A stretch of 64,000 nt of DNA from Oscillospiraceae bacterium (GCA_022835495.1 BQOK01000001.1:1984001-2048000); one strand, 5' to 3'. Shown: positions 54,211 to 62,769, counted from the stretch's first letter. Made by a program: numbers and translations. Notes: generated from the sequence alone by a model not told the origin.

Positions 54211-54267
54211 GTAAAATTTTTGAGCAGAAAGGAACCCGCAAAAGCCCGGTACTTATTCCAAAAAGTT

Positions 54268-54304
54268 GCGGCGTCTGCTGTTTGCTAAGCAGGCGCCGCT
54301 TTTA
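54268..54304. terminator. Convergent terminator between queA and the histidine kinase
   Basis: gcggcgtctgct (54268-54279) pairs with agcaggcgccgc (54288-54299, one wobble). A run of A on the left and T on the right suit both directions. Confidence 0.75.
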
Positions 54305-54305
54305 A

Positions 54306-55916
54306 TTATTGCTGCTTTGCAGGCACTGTGGGCAGCAGCAGTTCAAATTCTGTGCTGTAGCCGGCGTCAGGCGGTATGACCAGCCGGATCGTACCGCCGT
54401 GCGCCTCCACAATGTGCCGGCTAACAGCCAGGCCCAGTCCAGACCCCTGGCGCGAGCTGCGGGACTCATCCCCCACCACAAAGGGCTCAAAGATGTTTTG
54501 TGCCAGTTTGGGTGGAATGCCCACTCCATCGTCGGCCACCAGGATGCACGCTTTTTGACCCCAAAGAGAAGCGCGGAAGAACATGGTCGTGCCGCTGGGG
54601 TTATGCCGCAGCGCGTTGGCTGTCAGATTTTCCAGTACACGCGTGAACACCGGGGTGTCGATCATGCACAACAGTGGCGTTTCCGGAATATCCACCTCCA
54701 GGCAAAAGCCCGAGAGCTCCAGTTCGCTGTATCTTGCCGCAAGATATTCCCGCATGAATTCGCAGAGGTCTGTCTGCACCGGGCACAGCGAAAAATCCGG
54801 GTGCTCCAGCTTGCTGTATTCATAAAAAGTGTTGATCAGAGCAGTCAGTCCATTGGATTTTTGATAGATCGTTTGAAGGTATTTGGGAAGCTTTTCTTCC
54901 GGGATCAGTCCGTCACAGACCGCTTTGGAATATCCCTGGATGACCGTGATGGGCGTTTTTAAATCGTGAGAAATGTCCGCCAGCATTTTCTGACGGTCCT
55001 CCTCCAGCTGCCTGCGCCGTTCCTCGCTTTGTGCCAGGCGCAAAGCCAGTTGGTTGAAGCTGGTGCAGATCTGTTCAAACTCCTGTGGGCCGCGATAGTC
55101 GATGGGCTGGCTGCGCCGGCCGTCTGCGAGGGTCATCAATCCGCTGTTGAGTACTTCCAGCGGCCGGTTGATTTTTCGGTTCAGCCAGAAGGTCAGCACC
55201 AGCATGATTCCTGCATAAAGCACAAAAAACACTACGATCAATTCGAGCCGCATCTGGTTCAGGCGAAGATATTCCGCATCTCCCGGTATTTGTTCGTATA
55301 AAATGAGCATGCGTGCCTGGCCGTCCTGCGCAGCGAAAGGCAGGCGCCAGATCAGGTATCCCTCCGGCAGCGTTTGGGTCATATAGCCGTATGATTCCTC
55401 GTCCAGCGTGGTGACATTCCTGGGCAGGCCGGAGTAGATGACGTTGTGTTTTTCGTCCAGCAAGGCAATCTCCTGCAGATCATCGTCCTTTTCTCCGGAT
55501 GTACTGCCCTGTGCCACCAGCGTGTATGGCTTTCCATCTTTGTCTTGCTGCTGCGTCACCGCAACATAGGCGTTTTTCTGGTACAAAGGGATGCACATCA
55601 GGGCTGTGGCACTGTATTTTTGTTTATCTGCCGCGCCGCTGGTGTACAGCACGTTTCCTTCGGTGTCCGTTATATCGATGTAACCTGTGCGGCCCAACAG
55701 CTTCCTGGCGGGGAACCGGCGGTATTCCCCAGAGGCGAGCTGCGGCACATAATGCAGAAGGTCCTTGCCGGGAAGGCCGTTCATCAGCGTTTCCACCGCG
55801 CGGCTGTACATGGCGTACAGCGCCGTTGCCGTCAGCGCGATGGTCAGAGTGAATACCATGAGGCCGCGCAGCAGCGCAAATGCCAGCCGCCCATTCCATT
55901 TATTGTGTATTTTCAA
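54306..55916 (-). CDS. Sensor histidine kinase (HAMP)
   Basis: 536 residues. Membrane helices at about 12-36 and 226-246 flank an extracytoplasmic sensor domain of about 190 residues with no recognised family. HAMP (about 247-300) leads to the dimerisation helix with phospho-acceptor H317 in D-I-S-H-D-L-K-T-P. The ATP domain has N-A-L-R-H-N, D-D-G-V-G-I-P and G-S-G-L-G-L-A-V. Its start overlaps the response regulator by 17 bp. Base composition is less GC-rich than the flanks. Confidence 0.94.
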   Translation of the reverse strand: MKIHNKWNGRLAFALLRGLMVFTLTIALTATALYAMYSRAVETLMNGLPGKDLLHYVPQLASGEYRRFPARKLLGRTGYIDITDTEGNVLYTSGAADKQKYSATALMCIPLYQKNAYVAVTQQQDKDGKPYTLVAQGSTSGEKDDDLQEIALLDEKHNVIYSGLPRNVTTLDEESYGYMTQTLPEGYLIWRLPFAAQDGQARMLILYEQIPGDAEYLRLNQMRLELIVVFFVLYAGIMLVLTFWLNRKINRPLEVLNSGLMTLADGRRSQPIDYRGPQEFEQICTSFNQLALRLAQSEERRRQLEEDRQKMLADISHDLKTPITVIQGYSKAVCDGLIPEEKLPKYLQTIYQKSNGLTALINTFYEYSKLEHPDFSLCPVQTDLCEFMREYLAARYSELELSGFCLEVDIPETPLLCMIDTPVFTRVLENLTANALRHNPSGTTMFFRASLWGQKACILVADDGVGIPPKLAQNIFEPFVVGDESRSSRQGSGLGLAVSRHIVEAHGGTIRLVIPPDAGYSTEFELLLPTVPAKQQ

Positions 55917-56607
55917 TTTTGTACCCCAATCCCCGGACGGTTTTGATATAGCGCGGGTTTTTGGGGTCGTTTTCCACCTTATCCCGCAGCTTGGAGATAT
56001 GCACCATCATGGTGTTTTCATCACTCTCGAAATATGCGCCGTTAGCGGCTTCGTACAACTGCACCTTGGTGAAAATGCGCCCCGGCGCTTTCATTAAGCA
56101 GGCCATGATTTTGTATTCCATCGGCGTTAAGGTCACCGGTACGCCGTCCTTGGTCAGGGAAAAAGAGGCCGGGTCCAGCTCCAGCCCGCCCACGGACAGC
56201 CGCGTACCGGAGCCAGGTGCGGTGGTACCCGCGGGGTTCAGCTCATAAAAACGCCGCAGGTTGGATTTTACCCGTGCAATGATCTCCAGTGGATTGAACG
56301 GCTTTGTCAGGTAATCGTCCGCCCCCAGGTTAAGGCCCAGGATCTTGTCGCTGTCGGCGTTTTTGGCGGACAAGATGATAATGGGAAAGTTGCTTTGGGC
56401 GCGGATGGCCTTGGTGAGCTCATAGCCGTTCATGCGCGGCATCATGATGTCCAGCACGGCCAGATCAATCTGCTCACGGCGCACCAGCTCCAGCGCCGAT
56501 ACTCCGTCTGCGGCGGTCAACACCCGGTATCCATCGTTTTCCAGATACAGCTCTATCAGTTCCACAATGTCGCTGTCGTCTTCCGCAACAAGGATGGTAT
56601 ATCCCAT
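55900..56607 (-). CDS. OmpR/PhoB-family response regulator
   Basis: 235 residues. Receiver domain with acidic pair E-D-D at 9-11, phospho-acceptor D53 in L-D-I-M-M-P and the conserved lysine near 102 (T-K-P-F). A winged-helix DNA-binding domain occupies about 135-235, with R-D-K-V ... T-V-R-G-L-G-Y-K. ATG 56607 has GGAGGTGA upstream. It is paired with the kinase and probably controls the ABC genes upstream. Confidence 0.95.
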   Translation of the reverse strand: MGYTILVAEDDSDIVELIELYLENDGYRVLTAADGVSALELVRREQIDLAVLDIMMPRMNGYELTKAIRAQSNFPIIILSAKNADSDKILGLNLGADDYLTKPFNPLEIIARVKSNLRRFYELNPAGTTAPGSGTRLSVGGLELDPASFSLTKDGVPVTLTPMEYKIMACLMKAPGRIFTKVQLYEAANGAYFESDENTMMVHISKLRDKVENDPKNPRYIKTVRGLGYKIENTQ

Positions 56608-56682
56608 ATCCGTCACCTCCGGTTTCCATTGTACACCAACATGGCCCAGTCCGCAAAGCCTGCCGTGCCTACATATGTGCTG

Positions 56683-57993
56683 TTATTCATAACGCAGCGC
56701 TTCGATCGGGTCCAACTGGGCTGCTTTTTTGGCGGGATAATATCCAAAAAATACACCGATGGACATGGAGAACACCACCGCCCCCAATGCAGCCCACAGA
56801 GAAGGCCGGGCAGGATAGCCCATTATAGACGCTCCCGCACTGCCCAGTGCAATGCCAGCCAGCACACCGATCATACCACCGATCAGGCAGACGATGATCG
56901 CCTCCACAATAAATTGAAACAGAATGGTGCGGGCTTTCGCACCAAGCGCCATGCGCACCCCGATCTCCCGTGTTCGCTCTGTTACGGATACCATCATAAT
57001 GTTCATCACTCCGATGCCGCCCACCAGAAGCGAAATAGCCGCGATGGCGCTGATGCCCAGCTTAATGTTCTCGGTCATCTTGTTTACGGATTTCATCATT
57101 TCCGCCATGCTGCTGGCAGAAGCGGTAAAGTAAGGATTCCGTGCATAAAAACTGTTGAAAAAGGCGTTGGTGCGTTTTAAAAACAGCGCGGTGTCGGTTT
57201 CTTTTCCGATCTGCAGCGTTGCGGATGCATATCCACCGGGCTTTTGCAGCAGCTTTTGGCCGGTAGCCAAGGGAAGATACAGGTTCGTTTCCACACCTTT
57301 TCCAGTGGAGCGCATTCCATCCGGCGGTTGATATTTGTAAACGCCCACAATGTAAAGGTGAAGCAACCTGCCCTCGACTTCCAGTTTGAAGCTCTGGCCC
57401 AGCGCCTCTCCCGGTGTTTTTCTTCCGCCGTAATATTGCTGCACGAACACATCGCTCACCGTGGCCACCGCACGCAGCTGCCCGCCGTCCTTTTCGGTAA
57501 GAAAGCGGCCCGACAGCAGCTTCAGCTGGTCGATCTTCATCTGGTCGGCGGTAGCGCCCACCAGGGAAGCCAGGGCTTTGAAGCGCCCGTTCGTTACCGC
57601 AACGCTGCCGAATTTCTCGTTAACCGCAAAGGCCTCTAATTGGCCGGAAAATTTTTCGCGGTATTCGTTCAGCATGCCTTCTGTGAGCATATCGGCTGCG
57701 CCGGGACTGCGGTATTCAAAGGAGTCGATTATTTCCCCCTCCATGGCAATGCCGCCGCCTTCTCCTGCTTGTTCATAAAAAGGATCTCCTTTCTGGCGAA
57801 CCTCCAGCGTGATGTTGCGCGCGCCGAATTTGGACATTTCATCGTTGAAGGCGCCTGTAAGGGAATCGCCGATTGTGATAATGGTGATAACCGCACCGAT
57901 TCCGATGATAATGCCCAGCATTGTAAGCAGCGCACGCAGTTTGTTGGCCCGCAGGCTCGTCAGCGCAAGGCGGACATTTTCAAGCACCGGCAT
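56683..57993 (-). CDS. ABC transporter permease (MacB/FtsX type)
   Basis: 436 residues. Membrane helix near 20-42, a large extracytoplasmic MacB-PCD domain (about 50-300), then three C-terminal helices with the G-G-I-G-V-M-N-I-M-M-V-S-V-T-E-R-T-R-E-I-G mechanotransmission signature. It lacks its own ATPase domain and works with the preceding gene product. It overlaps the ATPase gene by 14 bp. Confidence 0.94.
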   Translation of the reverse strand: MPVLENVRLALTSLRANKLRALLTMLGIIIGIGAVITIITIGDSLTGAFNDEMSKFGARNITLEVRQKGDPFYEQAGEGGGIAMEGEIIDSFEYRSPGAADMLTEGMLNEYREKFSGQLEAFAVNEKFGSVAVTNGRFKALASLVGATADQMKIDQLKLLSGRFLTEKDGGQLRAVATVSDVFVQQYYGGRKTPGEALGQSFKLEVEGRLLHLYIVGVYKYQPPDGMRSTGKGVETNLYLPLATGQKLLQKPGGYASATLQIGKETDTALFLKRTNAFFNSFYARNPYFTASASSMAEMMKSVNKMTENIKLGISAIAAISLLVGGIGVMNIMMVSVTERTREIGVRMALGAKARTILFQFIVEAIIVCLIGGMIGVLAGIALGSAGASIMGYPARPSLWAALGAVVFSMSIGVFFGYYPAKKAAQLDPIEALRYE

Positions 57994-58708
57994 GGAATGA
58001 CTCCTTTCTTTGGTCGGCAGCGACCCTGCCGTCTTTCAGTTTGACGATACGCGGACATTCGGCGGCCAGATCTTGGCTGTGGGTGATAAGCACAATGGTT
58101 TTTCCCTGGTCGCGGTGCAGGCGGTGAAAAATGTCCATCACGGTACGGCTGGTTTCAGAATCCAACGCGCCTGTGGGTTCATCGGCCAGCAGGATGGCCG
58201 GATCGTTGACCAGACTCCGCGCAATGGCGACACGCTGCTTCTGCCCGCCAGAAAGCTCGTTGGGCTGGTGCAGGCGGCGCGTTTCCATTCCCACCAGGTC
58301 CAGCAGTTCCCGCGCCCGCTGTTCCCGGCGGCGGCTCCCGGCGCCCGCGTACAGCATAGGCAGCTCCACATTTTTCTGTGCCGTAGTCCGGCCGATCAGG
58401 TTGAAATTCTGGAACACGAAACCGATTTTACGGTTTCGCACCTCGCTCATTTCATCCCGCCCGGCTCTGCGTACATCGATGCCGTCCAGCAGATAACAGC
58501 CCTGTGTGGGTTTATCCAGCGCGCCGATGATGTTCATGAGTGTGGATTTGCCTGATCCGGATTCACCAACGATGGCCACAAATTCCCCGGCGTGTACCGT
58601 GAGATCAATGCCGTGCAGGATCTCCAGCTCGTTTTCTTTGCCGATGTTATAGGTCTTTACAATGCCGCGCATCTCAATGAGCGGCGCTGACCTTGCTTCA
58701 TAGCTCAT
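57980..58708 (-). CDS. ABC transporter ATP-binding protein (MacB/LolD type)
   Basis: 242 residues. Walker A G-E-S-G-S-G-K-S-T, Q-loop, signature L-S-G-G-Q-K-Q-R-V-A-I-A-R, Walker B I-L-L-A-D-E-P-T-G-A-L-D and the H-loop T-H-S. The family drives export or mechanotransmission rather than import. Its start overlaps the membrane fusion gene by 4 bp. Confidence 0.95.
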   Translation of the reverse strand: MSYEARSAPLIEMRGIVKTYNIGKENELEILHGIDLTVHAGEFVAIVGESGSGKSTLMNIIGALDKPTQGCYLLDGIDVRRAGRDEMSEVRNRKIGFVFQNFNLIGRTTAQKNVELPMLYAGAGSRRREQRARELLDLVGMETRRLHQPNELSGGQKQRVAIARSLVNDPAILLADEPTGALDSETSRTVMDIFHRLHRDQGKTIVLITHSQDLAAECPRIVKLKDGRVAADQRKESFHAGA

Positions 58709-60297
58709 ATGTTGTTCTCCGTTTCCGCATTCTCTGTTTCCGCAGCCGGGGGCTCCGCATCCGGGTCCATGCCGTCCTGGGCTGCATCCGCCAGCACCTC
58801 GGCGCCAGCCGCGATCCTGCTGCTGGATACCTCTACAAAATAATCATTCCTGGCTCCGGTGGTCACGGGGGTTTCCGCAAAGGTCCCATCGGCCTGTTTT
58901 ACCAGAATAACATCCTGACCTGCACTGTTTTGGCGCACCGCATCCAGCGGCACGGTAAAAACGTTTGTTTTGGAAGAAATGATGATCTCGGCTTTTGCCT
59001 TGCTTCCTATAAAAAGGCTTTCCGGCTTGTTCACGGCCACATCCGCCGGAAAACCGCCGCTTTCACCCTCTGAAGCGGTGGGGGAGATGCGGGCCAGCGT
59101 ACCAGGGATCGTTCCTGCCACCGCGTCGCTTGTTAAATTCACCGCCATGCCAACTGTCACTTTTCCGATGGCATATTCCGGGATCTTCACCGAAACAATC
59201 AGCTTTTCGGTGGACTGAATGGTGGCCACGTCTCCTTTGCAAAGGCTGCCCACATTGACCTTCAACTCTGTGATCTTACCGCTGGTTTCAGCGCGCAGCA
59301 CCGTGTCCTCCAGCTTTTTCTCCAGTTCCTCGATCTCCTTGGCAGAAACGCCTTGGTCCATCTGCTTTTTTGCGTCCAGCGCTGCCGCGACCGCCTGGTT
59401 TATTGTTGCGTCAATCGAATCCAGCGTCTGATGACGCGCTGCGGTGGCCTGTTCGAAAGCCGCCTGCGCGGCCTGCACGGCTGCAGCGGCGGGGTCGTAT
59501 GCTTGCTGGGCCGTTTCCAGCGCGGCAGAATACGCATCGGCGTTGTATAACTTCCGCGCTTCATCCAAAGCGGCCTGTTTCTCGGTAAGGTCTGCCTGCG
59601 CCGCCTGGTAGGCTTCGTATTCCATTCCGGTGGAAGTGCCTCCCGCGGCGATCCAGGTATTGTAGGCTGCTTGGCTGGCTGCTGCTGCAGCGTCGGCGGC
59701 ATTCTGCCAGGGAGAAACCGCAGTCATCATGGTGCTGTAATTTGATTTGGCGGCGTTGTAAGCCGGCGTAACCGCATCCAGCGCGGCTTTTGCGCTGTTC
59801 AGTGTGCGCTGGGCCTCGCTTACCCGCAGGTCCTGAACACTTTGTTCCGCCTTTTTAGAGTCTTTGGCAGTCTGCACTTGTGCCAGAGTGCGTTCGTAGG
59901 CTTCCTTCAGCTTTTGCTGCTCCTGGGTCAGGCTTTGCTTTTTGTCTGCCAGCTCCTTGCGAAGGTCGGTGTCGTCCAATGTGCAGATAATATCGCCCTT
60001 GTTCACCTGATCGCCTATTTTTACAGAAACGGTTTTCACCTTGGCGGTCAAAAGGGTGGTAACAGAGGAAAGCTCAGCGCTTTCCACGGTGCCGGACACA
60101 TTCACCGATTCATTCAACTCTCCTTTTTCCAGAGTGACTGTACGCGCATACTCCAAAGCGCCGCCCTCGCCCGAAACGGGCGCCCCGGCCCGCAGACGCA
60201 GCATCCCAATGCCTGCCCCGGCGGCCAGCACTACAACAAGGCTCAGTACCGCCATTTTCCGGTGGCGTCTTATAAAGTGTTTGAACTGAATTTTCAT
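58705..60297 (-). CDS. Membrane fusion/periplasmic adaptor protein (MacA/HlyD type)
   Basis: 530 residues. One N-terminal helix (about 15-32), a beta-barrel/lipoyl half (V-K-I-G-D-Q-V-N-K-G-D-I-I-C), an unusually long Ala-rich coiled coil (about 105-335), the returning lipoyl half (V-N-V-G-S-L-C-K-G-D) and barrel domains. The C-terminus is acidic. First gene of the five-gene leftward module. GTAAAGGAG precedes the ATG. The transported substrate is unknown; antimicrobial peptide resistance is one family role. Confidence 0.9.
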   Translation of the reverse strand: MKIQFKHFIRRHRKMAVLSLVVVLAAGAGIGMLRLRAGAPVSGEGGALEYARTVTLEKGELNESVNVSGTVESAELSSVTTLLTAKVKTVSVKIGDQVNKGDIICTLDDTDLRKELADKKQSLTQEQQKLKEAYERTLAQVQTAKDSKKAEQSVQDLRVSEAQRTLNSAKAALDAVTPAYNAAKSNYSTMMTAVSPWQNAADAAAAASQAAYNTWIAAGGTSTGMEYEAYQAAQADLTEKQAALDEARKLYNADAYSAALETAQQAYDPAAAAVQAAQAAFEQATAARHQTLDSIDATINQAVAAALDAKKQMDQGVSAKEIEELEKKLEDTVLRAETSGKITELKVNVGSLCKGDVATIQSTEKLIVSVKIPEYAIGKVTVGMAVNLTSDAVAGTIPGTLARISPTASEGESGGFPADVAVNKPESLFIGSKAKAEIIISSKTNVFTVPLDAVRQNSAGQDVILVKQADGTFAETPVTTGARNDYFVEVSSSRIAAGAEVLADAAQDGMDPDAEPPAAETENAETENNI

Positions 60298-60359
60298 AAC
60301 TTGACTCCTTTACACAGCATTTCGCACCGTGATTCGGCGCATTCTGCGTTCTGCATATC

Positions 60360-60403
60360 AGAATAACCGCCGAACCTTTATCCTGCCTTTACTTCCGCCT
60401 TAA
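60360..60403 (-). promoter_or_regulatory. Candidate response-regulator site and promoter of the ABC/two-component operon
   Basis: Plus-strand hexamers CCTTTA (60375-60380), CCTTTA (60386-60391) and CCTTAA (60398-60403) are spaced 11 and 12 bp, the typical OmpR-family direct-repeat spacing. On the minus strand they lie just upstream of a -10-like TATTCT (60365-60360) with no recognisable -35, as expected for an activated promoter. Confidence 0.45.
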
Positions 60404-60442
60404 GATTTATAAAGGTTTCGTTTTTTGCCGCCGTTTGAGATG

Positions 60443-60471
60443 TTGACTTTCCGGAACATGCCTGTTATAAT
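60443..60471 (+). promoter_or_regulatory. Sigma-A promoter upstream of tgt
   Basis: -35 TTGACT (60443-60448), 17 bp, -10 TATAAT (60466-60471). A terminator begins only about 8 bases after the predicted start. Confidence 0.75.
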
Positions 60472-60485
60472 AAAATATAGAAAAA

Positions 60486-60522
60486 GCGGTGTAGGGAAGT
60501 GTCCCTGCACCGCTCGTTTTTT
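60486..60522 (+). terminator. Terminator between the tgt promoter and tgt
   Basis: gcggtgtaggga (60486-60497) pairs with tccctgcaccgc (60502-60513, one G-T pair), followed by tcgtttttt. Confidence 0.75.
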
Positions 60523-60546
60523 GGGGATGCAATGCTCATTTTGTAA
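60517..60546 (+). repeat. Duplicate of the queA 3' end upstream of tgt
   Basis: ggggatgcaatgctc (60523-60537) is identical to queA 54187-54201. In the queA frame the segment reads F-F-G-D-A-M-L-I-L-stop, against F-S-F-G-D-A-M-L-V-M-stop in queA. Confidence 0.75.
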
Positions 60547-60589
60547 TGAGCCCGCCTGCCCCCATAGGAAAGAAAGGATATCGTTTCAC

Positions 60590-61723
60590 ATGGCTTACCG
60601 TTTGCTCAAAACTGAACACACGGCGCGCCGGGGCGAGTTTTGTACCGTGCACGGCACCGTGCAGACCCCGGCGTTCATGAACGTGGCCACCGCCGCCGCC
60701 ATCAAGGGCGGCCTGTCGGCGTTCGATCTGAAAGAGATCCGCTGCCAGGTGATGCTGTGCAACACCTATCATCTGCACCTGCGCCCGGGCGACGGCCTGG
60801 TTGCCGAACTGGGTGGGCTGCACCGCTTTACCCGGTGGGACGGCCCCATTCTTACCGACAGCGGCGGCTTTCAGGTCTTCAGCCTGGCAAAGCTGCGTCA
60901 CATCACCGAGGAGGGGGTGACCTTTCACTCCCACCTGGACGGCCACAAAATCTTTATGGGGCCCGAGGAGAGCATGCGCATTCAGGCGAACCTCGGCTCC
61001 ACCATCGCCATGGCCTTTGACGAGTGTGTGGAGAACCCGGCGCAGCACGATTACTCCAAAGCCAGCTGCGAGCGCACCACCCGCTGGCTGGCCCGCTGCA
61101 AGGCGGAGCTGGCCCGCCTGAAAGCCGAGGGGCGGGCGGTCAACCCGCAGCAGCTTTTGTTCGGCATCAACCAGGGCTGCACCTTTGAGGACCTGCGGGT
61201 GGAGCACATGAAGCGCATTGCGGAGATGGAGCTGGACGGGTATGCCATTGGCGGGCTGGCGGTGGGCGAGCCCGCCGAGGAGATGTACCGCATCATCAGC
61301 GCGGTGGAGCCCTTTATGCCCAAAGACAGGATCCGTTATCTGATGGGGGTCGGCACGCCGGGCAATATCCTGGAGGGCGTGCGGCGCGGCGTGGACCTGT
61401 TCGACTGCGTGATGCCCAGCCGCAATGCGCGCCATGGCCATTTGAACACCTGGAGCGGTGTGATCAATATCAAAAACCTGAAGTATGAACGGGACGAAAA
61501 CCCCATCGACCCCCTGTGCGACTGCCCGGTATGCCGCAATTTCAGCCGCGCCTACCTGCGCCATCTGTTCAAGGCGGACGAGATGCTGGGCATGCGCCTT
61601 GCCGTGATGCATAACCTCTATTTTTATAACCGCCTGATGGAGCGCATCCGCGCCGCGCTGGACGAGGGGACCTTTGAAGCTTTCCACCGCCAATATGTGA
61701 CCCTGCTGGATACACGCATCTAA
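60590..61723 (+). CDS. tgt: tRNA-guanine transglycosylase
   Basis: Swaps guanine 34 for preQ1 in GUN tRNAs, the step before QueA. 377 residues. Catalytic aspartates lie in T-D-S-G-G-F-Q-V-F-S and in D-L-F-D-C-V-M-P-S-R. The zinc site is C-D-C-P-V-C with a later H. ATG 60590 follows AAAGAAAGGA; longer in-frame extensions run through the terminator and are not supported. yajC follows, as in most bacteria. Confidence 0.96.
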   Translation: MAYRLLKTEHTARRGEFCTVHGTVQTPAFMNVATAAAIKGGLSAFDLKEIRCQVMLCNTYHLHLRPGDGLVAELGGLHRFTRWDGPILTDSGGFQVFSLAKLRHITEEGVTFHSHLDGHKIFMGPEESMRIQANLGSTIAMAFDECVENPAQHDYSKASCERTTRWLARCKAELARLKAEGRAVNPQQLLFGINQGCTFEDLRVEHMKRIAEMELDGYAIGGLAVGEPAEEMYRIISAVEPFMPKDRIRYLMGVGTPGNILEGVRRGVDLFDCVMPSRNARHGHLNTWSGVINIKNLKYERDENPIDPLCDCPVCRNFSRAYLRHLFKADEMLGMRLAVMHNLYFYNRLMERIRAALDEGTFEAFHRQYVTLLDTRI

Positions 61724-61738
61724 AATGCCCGTTTTCTC

Positions 61739-61767
61739 TTGCATAAAGCCGGTTAATAGGCTATAAT
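61739..61767 (+). promoter_or_regulatory. Sigma-A promoter of yajC
   Basis: -35 TTGCAT (61739-61744), 17 bp, -10 TATAAT (61762-61767). Confidence 0.7.
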
Positions 61768-61808
61768 GATAACATTCGAACCCATTTCGAGAGGAGTTTT
61801 AAAAAGCT

Positions 61809-62144
61809 ATGAATTTTGCGTTTTTAACAGCTGGTGCGGAAGGCACTGCCGGTATGGCCAGCATGTTCATCATGCTGGGCGTGATGGTTGTGGTGATGTA
61901 CCTGTTCCTGTATCGCCCCCAGAAAAAGCAGCAGAAAAAAGAAGCCGAGATGCGCAATTCTCTGGAGATCGGCGATGAGGTTACCACCATCGGCGGCATT
62001 ATCGGCCGCGTGATCGCCATCAAAGAAGACACCTTCGTGATGGAAACCGGCAGCGACCGCACCAAGATCCGTTTCCGCCGCGCAGCCATTCAGGCCGTGG
62101 AGAAGCTGAACCTGGATCCCGCCGCCACCCCCGAAAAGAAATAA
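61809..62144 (+). CDS. yajC: Preprotein translocase accessory protein YajC
   Basis: 111 residues. One membrane helix (about 15-36) ending in Y-R-P-Q-K-K-Q-Q-K-K, then I-G-D-E-V-T-T-I-G-G-I-I-G-R-V, the YajC signature. Works with SecDF, encoded here at 7.8-10.2 kb. GAGGAG lies upstream of the ATG. Confidence 0.95.
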   Translation: MNFAFLTAGAEGTAGMASMFIMLGVMVVVMYLFLYRPQKKQQKKEAEMRNSLEIGDEVTTIGGIIGRVIAIKEDTFVMETGSDRTKIRFRRAAIQAVEKLNLDPAATPEKK

Positions 62145-62157
62145 ATGTTTTAAAAGA

Positions 62158-62201
62158 ACACCTTCCTGCATACGATGTGGTGTGCATGGAGGTGTTTTTT
62201 T
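62158..62201 (+). terminator. Terminator of yajC that overlaps the next ribosome-binding site
   Basis: A 15-bp stem (62158-62172 with 62181-62195, one mismatch, two wobbles) is followed by seven T. The right arm contains GGAGG (62188-62192), the ribosome site of the next gene. Confidence 0.65.
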
Positions 62202-62642
62202 ATGCCAAAGAACAATCGGCCCGGCCCCCGGCCGGCACAATCCGCCCAAGCCGCAAAACAGTTTGCACCGGTGGCGGCAGCCCTGGTGTGCGGCCTTGCC
62301 GCAACCTTTATACTGCTGCTTATTTTCAGTTGGCTGTTCACAAAGACCCAGATCCCGGCCTGGTGGGCCGTGCCCCTCGCAACCGCGGCCGTGTGCGTGG
62401 GGTGTTTTGTGAGCGCCCATGTGCTGGCCAAAAAGATCAAAAAGAACGGTCTGTTCTGCGGCCTTTGCGCCGGCGCGTTTTTCTTTGTGATCTACCTGGC
62501 GGCAGCGCTTTTAAACGGCCAGTTCGAATTTACCACGCTGGCCTCCATCAAGCTGGTGTGCTATCTGCTGGCAGGCTGCTTTGGCGGTTATCTTGGCATT
62601 TTGGCCGCAGAAAAGCAGCTGCGCACGCACCACGCAAAATGA
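62202..62642 (+). CDS. TIGR04086-type four-helix membrane protein
   Basis: 146 residues. A basic Pro-rich N-terminus (1-20) precedes four membrane helices with Gly-rich packing (F-V-I-Y-L-A-A-A-L, C-F-G-G-Y-L-G-I-L). TIGR04086 proteins are commonly found next to yajC in Clostridia. Function unknown. ATG 62202 uses GGAGG that is held in the yajC terminator hairpin. Confidence 0.75.
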   Translation: MPKNNRPGPRPAQSAQAAKQFAPVAAALVCGLAATFILLLIFSWLFTKTQIPAWWAVPLATAAVCVGCFVSAHVLAKKIKKNGLFCGLCAGAFFFVIYLAAALLNGQFEFTTLASIKLVCYLLAGCFGGYLGILAAEKQLRTHHAK

Positions 62643-62724
62643 AAACACCCCGGCGCAAGGAAAGGCTGTTTTTGGGGCTATGCGGCCCCGCTGCCTTTAA
62701 GCGGGAAGCCTAAAAAGCAATAAA

Positions 62725-62769
62725 AAGCGGCAGGGAACAGGGCTTTTTGCCCGTTGATCCCTGCCGCTT
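62725..62769 (-). terminator. Leftward terminator
   Basis: A perfect 12-bp stem (62725-62736 with 62758-62769) with T-rich minus-strand sequence after it (tttttattgctttttagg). It would stop leftward transcripts that pass antisense through the SpoIIM-like gene. Confidence 0.55.

Noticed and set aside
60443-60590. preQ1 riboswitch upstream of tgt
   Set aside because: The leader is a plain terminator hairpin with a 4-base loop; the C-rich loop and A-rich tail of preQ1-I pseudoknots are absent.
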